Below, piece after piece: positions 14,432 to 15,246 of a DNA stretch of 15,246 nucleotides. The position numbers and the translations under genes are program-made. The stretch spans positions 1 through 15,246 of the forward strand of contig CALCIB010000014.1 in NCBI GenBank assembly GCA_937907525.1. The letters run 5' to 3'. The notes under the pieces are model-generated. The model was not told where the DNA came from and ran no database searches. It saw nothing but the letters and a program-made list of their open reading frames with translations. How positions within the stretch are numbered: the first letter of the stretch is position 1; each line of letters starts with the position of its first letter. Source of the DNA: an uncultured Planctomycetales bacterium. GTDB taxonomy: Bacteria > Planctomycetota > Planctomycetia > Isosphaerales > Isosphaeraceae.

Positions 14432-14533
14432 AAAGGCGGACCTCGGCGACGCGCGCAAGGCCGGCCGCGCGGGCGTTCGCTCGCCCGTCCCCTCCCCCAA
14501 ATTGTCAAAGACGCCGGAGACGCGATGCTCCAC

Positions 14534-14577
14534 CTAGTAGTGCCACATAAAACGTGGTTTCGAACGCGCGAAGCGTT
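14534..14577 (+). repeat. TAGTAG-type intergenic repeat, plus-strand copy
   Basis: The segment reads CTAGTAGTGCCACATAAAAC, continues GTGGTTTCGAACGCGCG and ends AAGCGTT. It aligns with 4921-4965. It is also similar to the minus-strand TAGTAG copies at 5275-5343 and 7140-7159 (shared TAGTAG, TAA, AAC.TGG and TTCG blocks). Confidence 0.5.
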
Positions 14578-14584
14578 TTTTTTT
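14563..14584 (+). terminator. Possible intrinsic terminator downstream of the GH57-like gene
   Basis: AACGC-GCGAA-GCGTT followed by an uninterrupted run of nine T (14576-14584). The stem is only five base pairs and lies 330 bp after the GH57-like stop. It could instead be chance within the repeat. Confidence 0.4.
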
Positions 14585-14765
14585 CGGGATCGTGACGTCC
14601 GGCCGAGCCAATGCGTAGCCCACACGCGACCGTCCTGAAAACCAGGTGTCCAAACCTCGGCCGAGGCGCGGCGACCGAAAAAAGGCGGGGTCTTCGTAGG
14701 GTCTTTCAGGCCGTCGCTTTGCCTCGAAGCCGGGATGCCGGTGCGATCCCACACCGCGTTCGGGC

Positions 14766-14794
14766 TTGGTGGCGCGAGTCGCGCGACGTATAAA
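14766..14794 (+). promoter_or_regulatory. Sigma70-like promoter ahead of the structured segment
   Basis: TTGGTG (14766-14771), a 17-bp spacer, then TATAAA (14789-14794; five of six match TATAAT). No open reading frame with protein-like content follows; the hairpin cluster 14858-14947 does. Confidence 0.4.
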
Positions 14795-14800
14795 TGAGGA

Positions 14801-14950
14801 CGTCCACCCGCGGAGACTCCTGGACCTAACTAGCCTGGGAGCAGTCGGACGGCCTGGGATCGGCTCGCACGGCCGATCGCTTTGACCGGAAACGGTTTCT
14901 CGCTCTGGCGTTAGAGATAGTGTCGGGAACGCCGGGGCGAGCGATCGAAA
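14801..14950 (+). ncRNA. Candidate structured small RNA
   Basis: Downstream of the promoter-like pair, three helices can form a three-way junction. P1 pairs CGATCGCT (14874-14881) with AGCGATCG (14940-14947). P2 is ACCG-GAAA-CGGT (14885-14896) with a GNRA tetraloop. P3 is a 14-bp stem, CTCGCTCTGGCGTT (14899-14912) with AACGCCGGGGCGAG (14928-14941), using two U-G wobbles, and sharing two bases with P1. An alternative hairpin, GATCGGC/GCCGATC (14858-14878), competes with P1, which would allow switching. No T-run terminator follows, so the 3' end is unclear. No known RNA family is recognised. Confidence 0.3.
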
Positions 14951-15060
14951 AAATTATGGCCGCCAGGCGGTTGCTGCGGTTTGAATGAGGGGCGGGGCGC
15001 GAACGCCTCGCCTCTTCGTCATTCTGGCCGTCGCGGATTTTAGGGGGGGGTCTGAACGAA

Positions 15061-15238
15061 TCTTCCCCCCTCGCGGGGGAAGACAGACCGCGCAGCGGTC
15101 AGATGAGGGGGACGACGCGCCAGGCGACCGTCGAAATTCGCGATGGCCCGTCCGGCAAGCCCTGGACGTCAGCGGTCGCCTTGCGCGTCGTCCCCTCATC
15201 CGGCCCTTCGGGCCACCTTCCCCCGCGAGGGGGGAAGG
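15061..15238. repeat. Composite palindromic repeat, type B, copy 2
   Basis: Full element of 178 bp. The left arm has TCTTCCCCC / GGGGGAAGA, then GACCGC-GCA-GCGGTC, then GATGAGGGGG. The right arm is CCCCTCATC, GGCCC-TTC-GGGCC, then the CTTCCCCC hairpin. The pairing runs on into the centre (GACGACGCGCCAGGCGACCG against CGGTCGCCTTGCGCGTCGTC), giving one of the longest foldbacks in the window. The centre aligns with that of the copy at 10979-11157 (GAAA.TCGCGA..GCCCG). Confidence 0.88.
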
Positions 15239-15246
15239 ATGAAAAC

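Larger units (their letters stand above)
14236..15060. other. Long gene-free region with repeats and a possible small RNA
   Basis: About 825 bp with no supportable protein gene. It contains a 69-bp palindromic element (14363-14431), a TAGTAG-type repeat ending in a T-run (14534-14584), a promoter-like pair (14766-14794) and strong hairpins (14858-14947). Between 14600 and 14760 only a short CCTCGGCCGAGG palindrome stands out. Confidence 0.65.

Noticed and set aside
14534..14584. Possible tRNA from a GGTTTCGAAC T-loop-like string
   Set aside because: No acceptor or anticodon stem can be placed around it. The string belongs to the TAGTAG-type repeat.
14985..15242. 85-aa plus-strand and 81-aa minus-strand frames at the right end
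   Set aside because: Both are translations of the type-B palindrome and its edges, with no protein character.

Overview
The window is very GC-rich and reads as chromosomal DNA from a planctomycete, probably of the Isosphaeraceae type. The taxonomic call is an inference. It rests on archaeal-type C1 genes (formaldehyde-activating enzyme plus methylene-tetrahydromethanopterin dehydrogenase) in a bacterial gene setting, a HAF-repeat secreted protein, a Tat-exported SMP-30 protein, and many palindromic intergenic repeats. Strong GC bias produces very long spurious antisense frames, so genes were chosen by recognisable protein content rather than frame length.

Left part (1-3570), C1 region. A truncated palindromic repeat (1-54) is followed on the minus strand by an ATP-grasp ligase (64-1194) and a small exported cysteine protein (1266-1613). 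Reading divergently are fae (1909-2418), with a good sigma70-like promoter, and a methylene-H4MPT dehydrogenase gene (2692-3570). The last two form consecutive steps: formaldehyde is captured on tetrahydromethanopterin, then the methylene adduct is oxidised. A large palindrome (2463-2629) lies between them.

Middle (3592-10941), mostly minus strand. In order: a secreted HAF-repeat protein; a repeat-filled spacer; a translationally coupled pair (single-TM protein, then an exported TlpA-like thioredoxin fold lacking both catalytic cysteines); another repeat spacer; a SAM methyltransferase; a protein of unknown function; a Tat-exported SMP-30/gluconolactonase-like protein; and a 99-aa acidic protein. 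A YqeY-family gene follows on the plus strand.

Right part (10942-15246). A 178-bp composite palindrome and an extended -10 promoter precede a two-gene plus-strand operon: a GT4-like protein fused to a DUF4912 domain, then a GH57 branching-enzyme-like protein. In both proteins the glutamates expected in the active site appear to be replaced, so this may be a conserved pair of pseudoenzymes from an alpha-glucan system. The last kilobase has no convincing gene. It holds three repeat elements, a weak terminator, and a promoter followed by a possible three-way-junction RNA.

The best leads are the GT4/GH57 pseudoenzyme pair, the structured intergenic segment at 14801-14950, and the repeat families, whose stems keep pairing while their sequence changes between copies.
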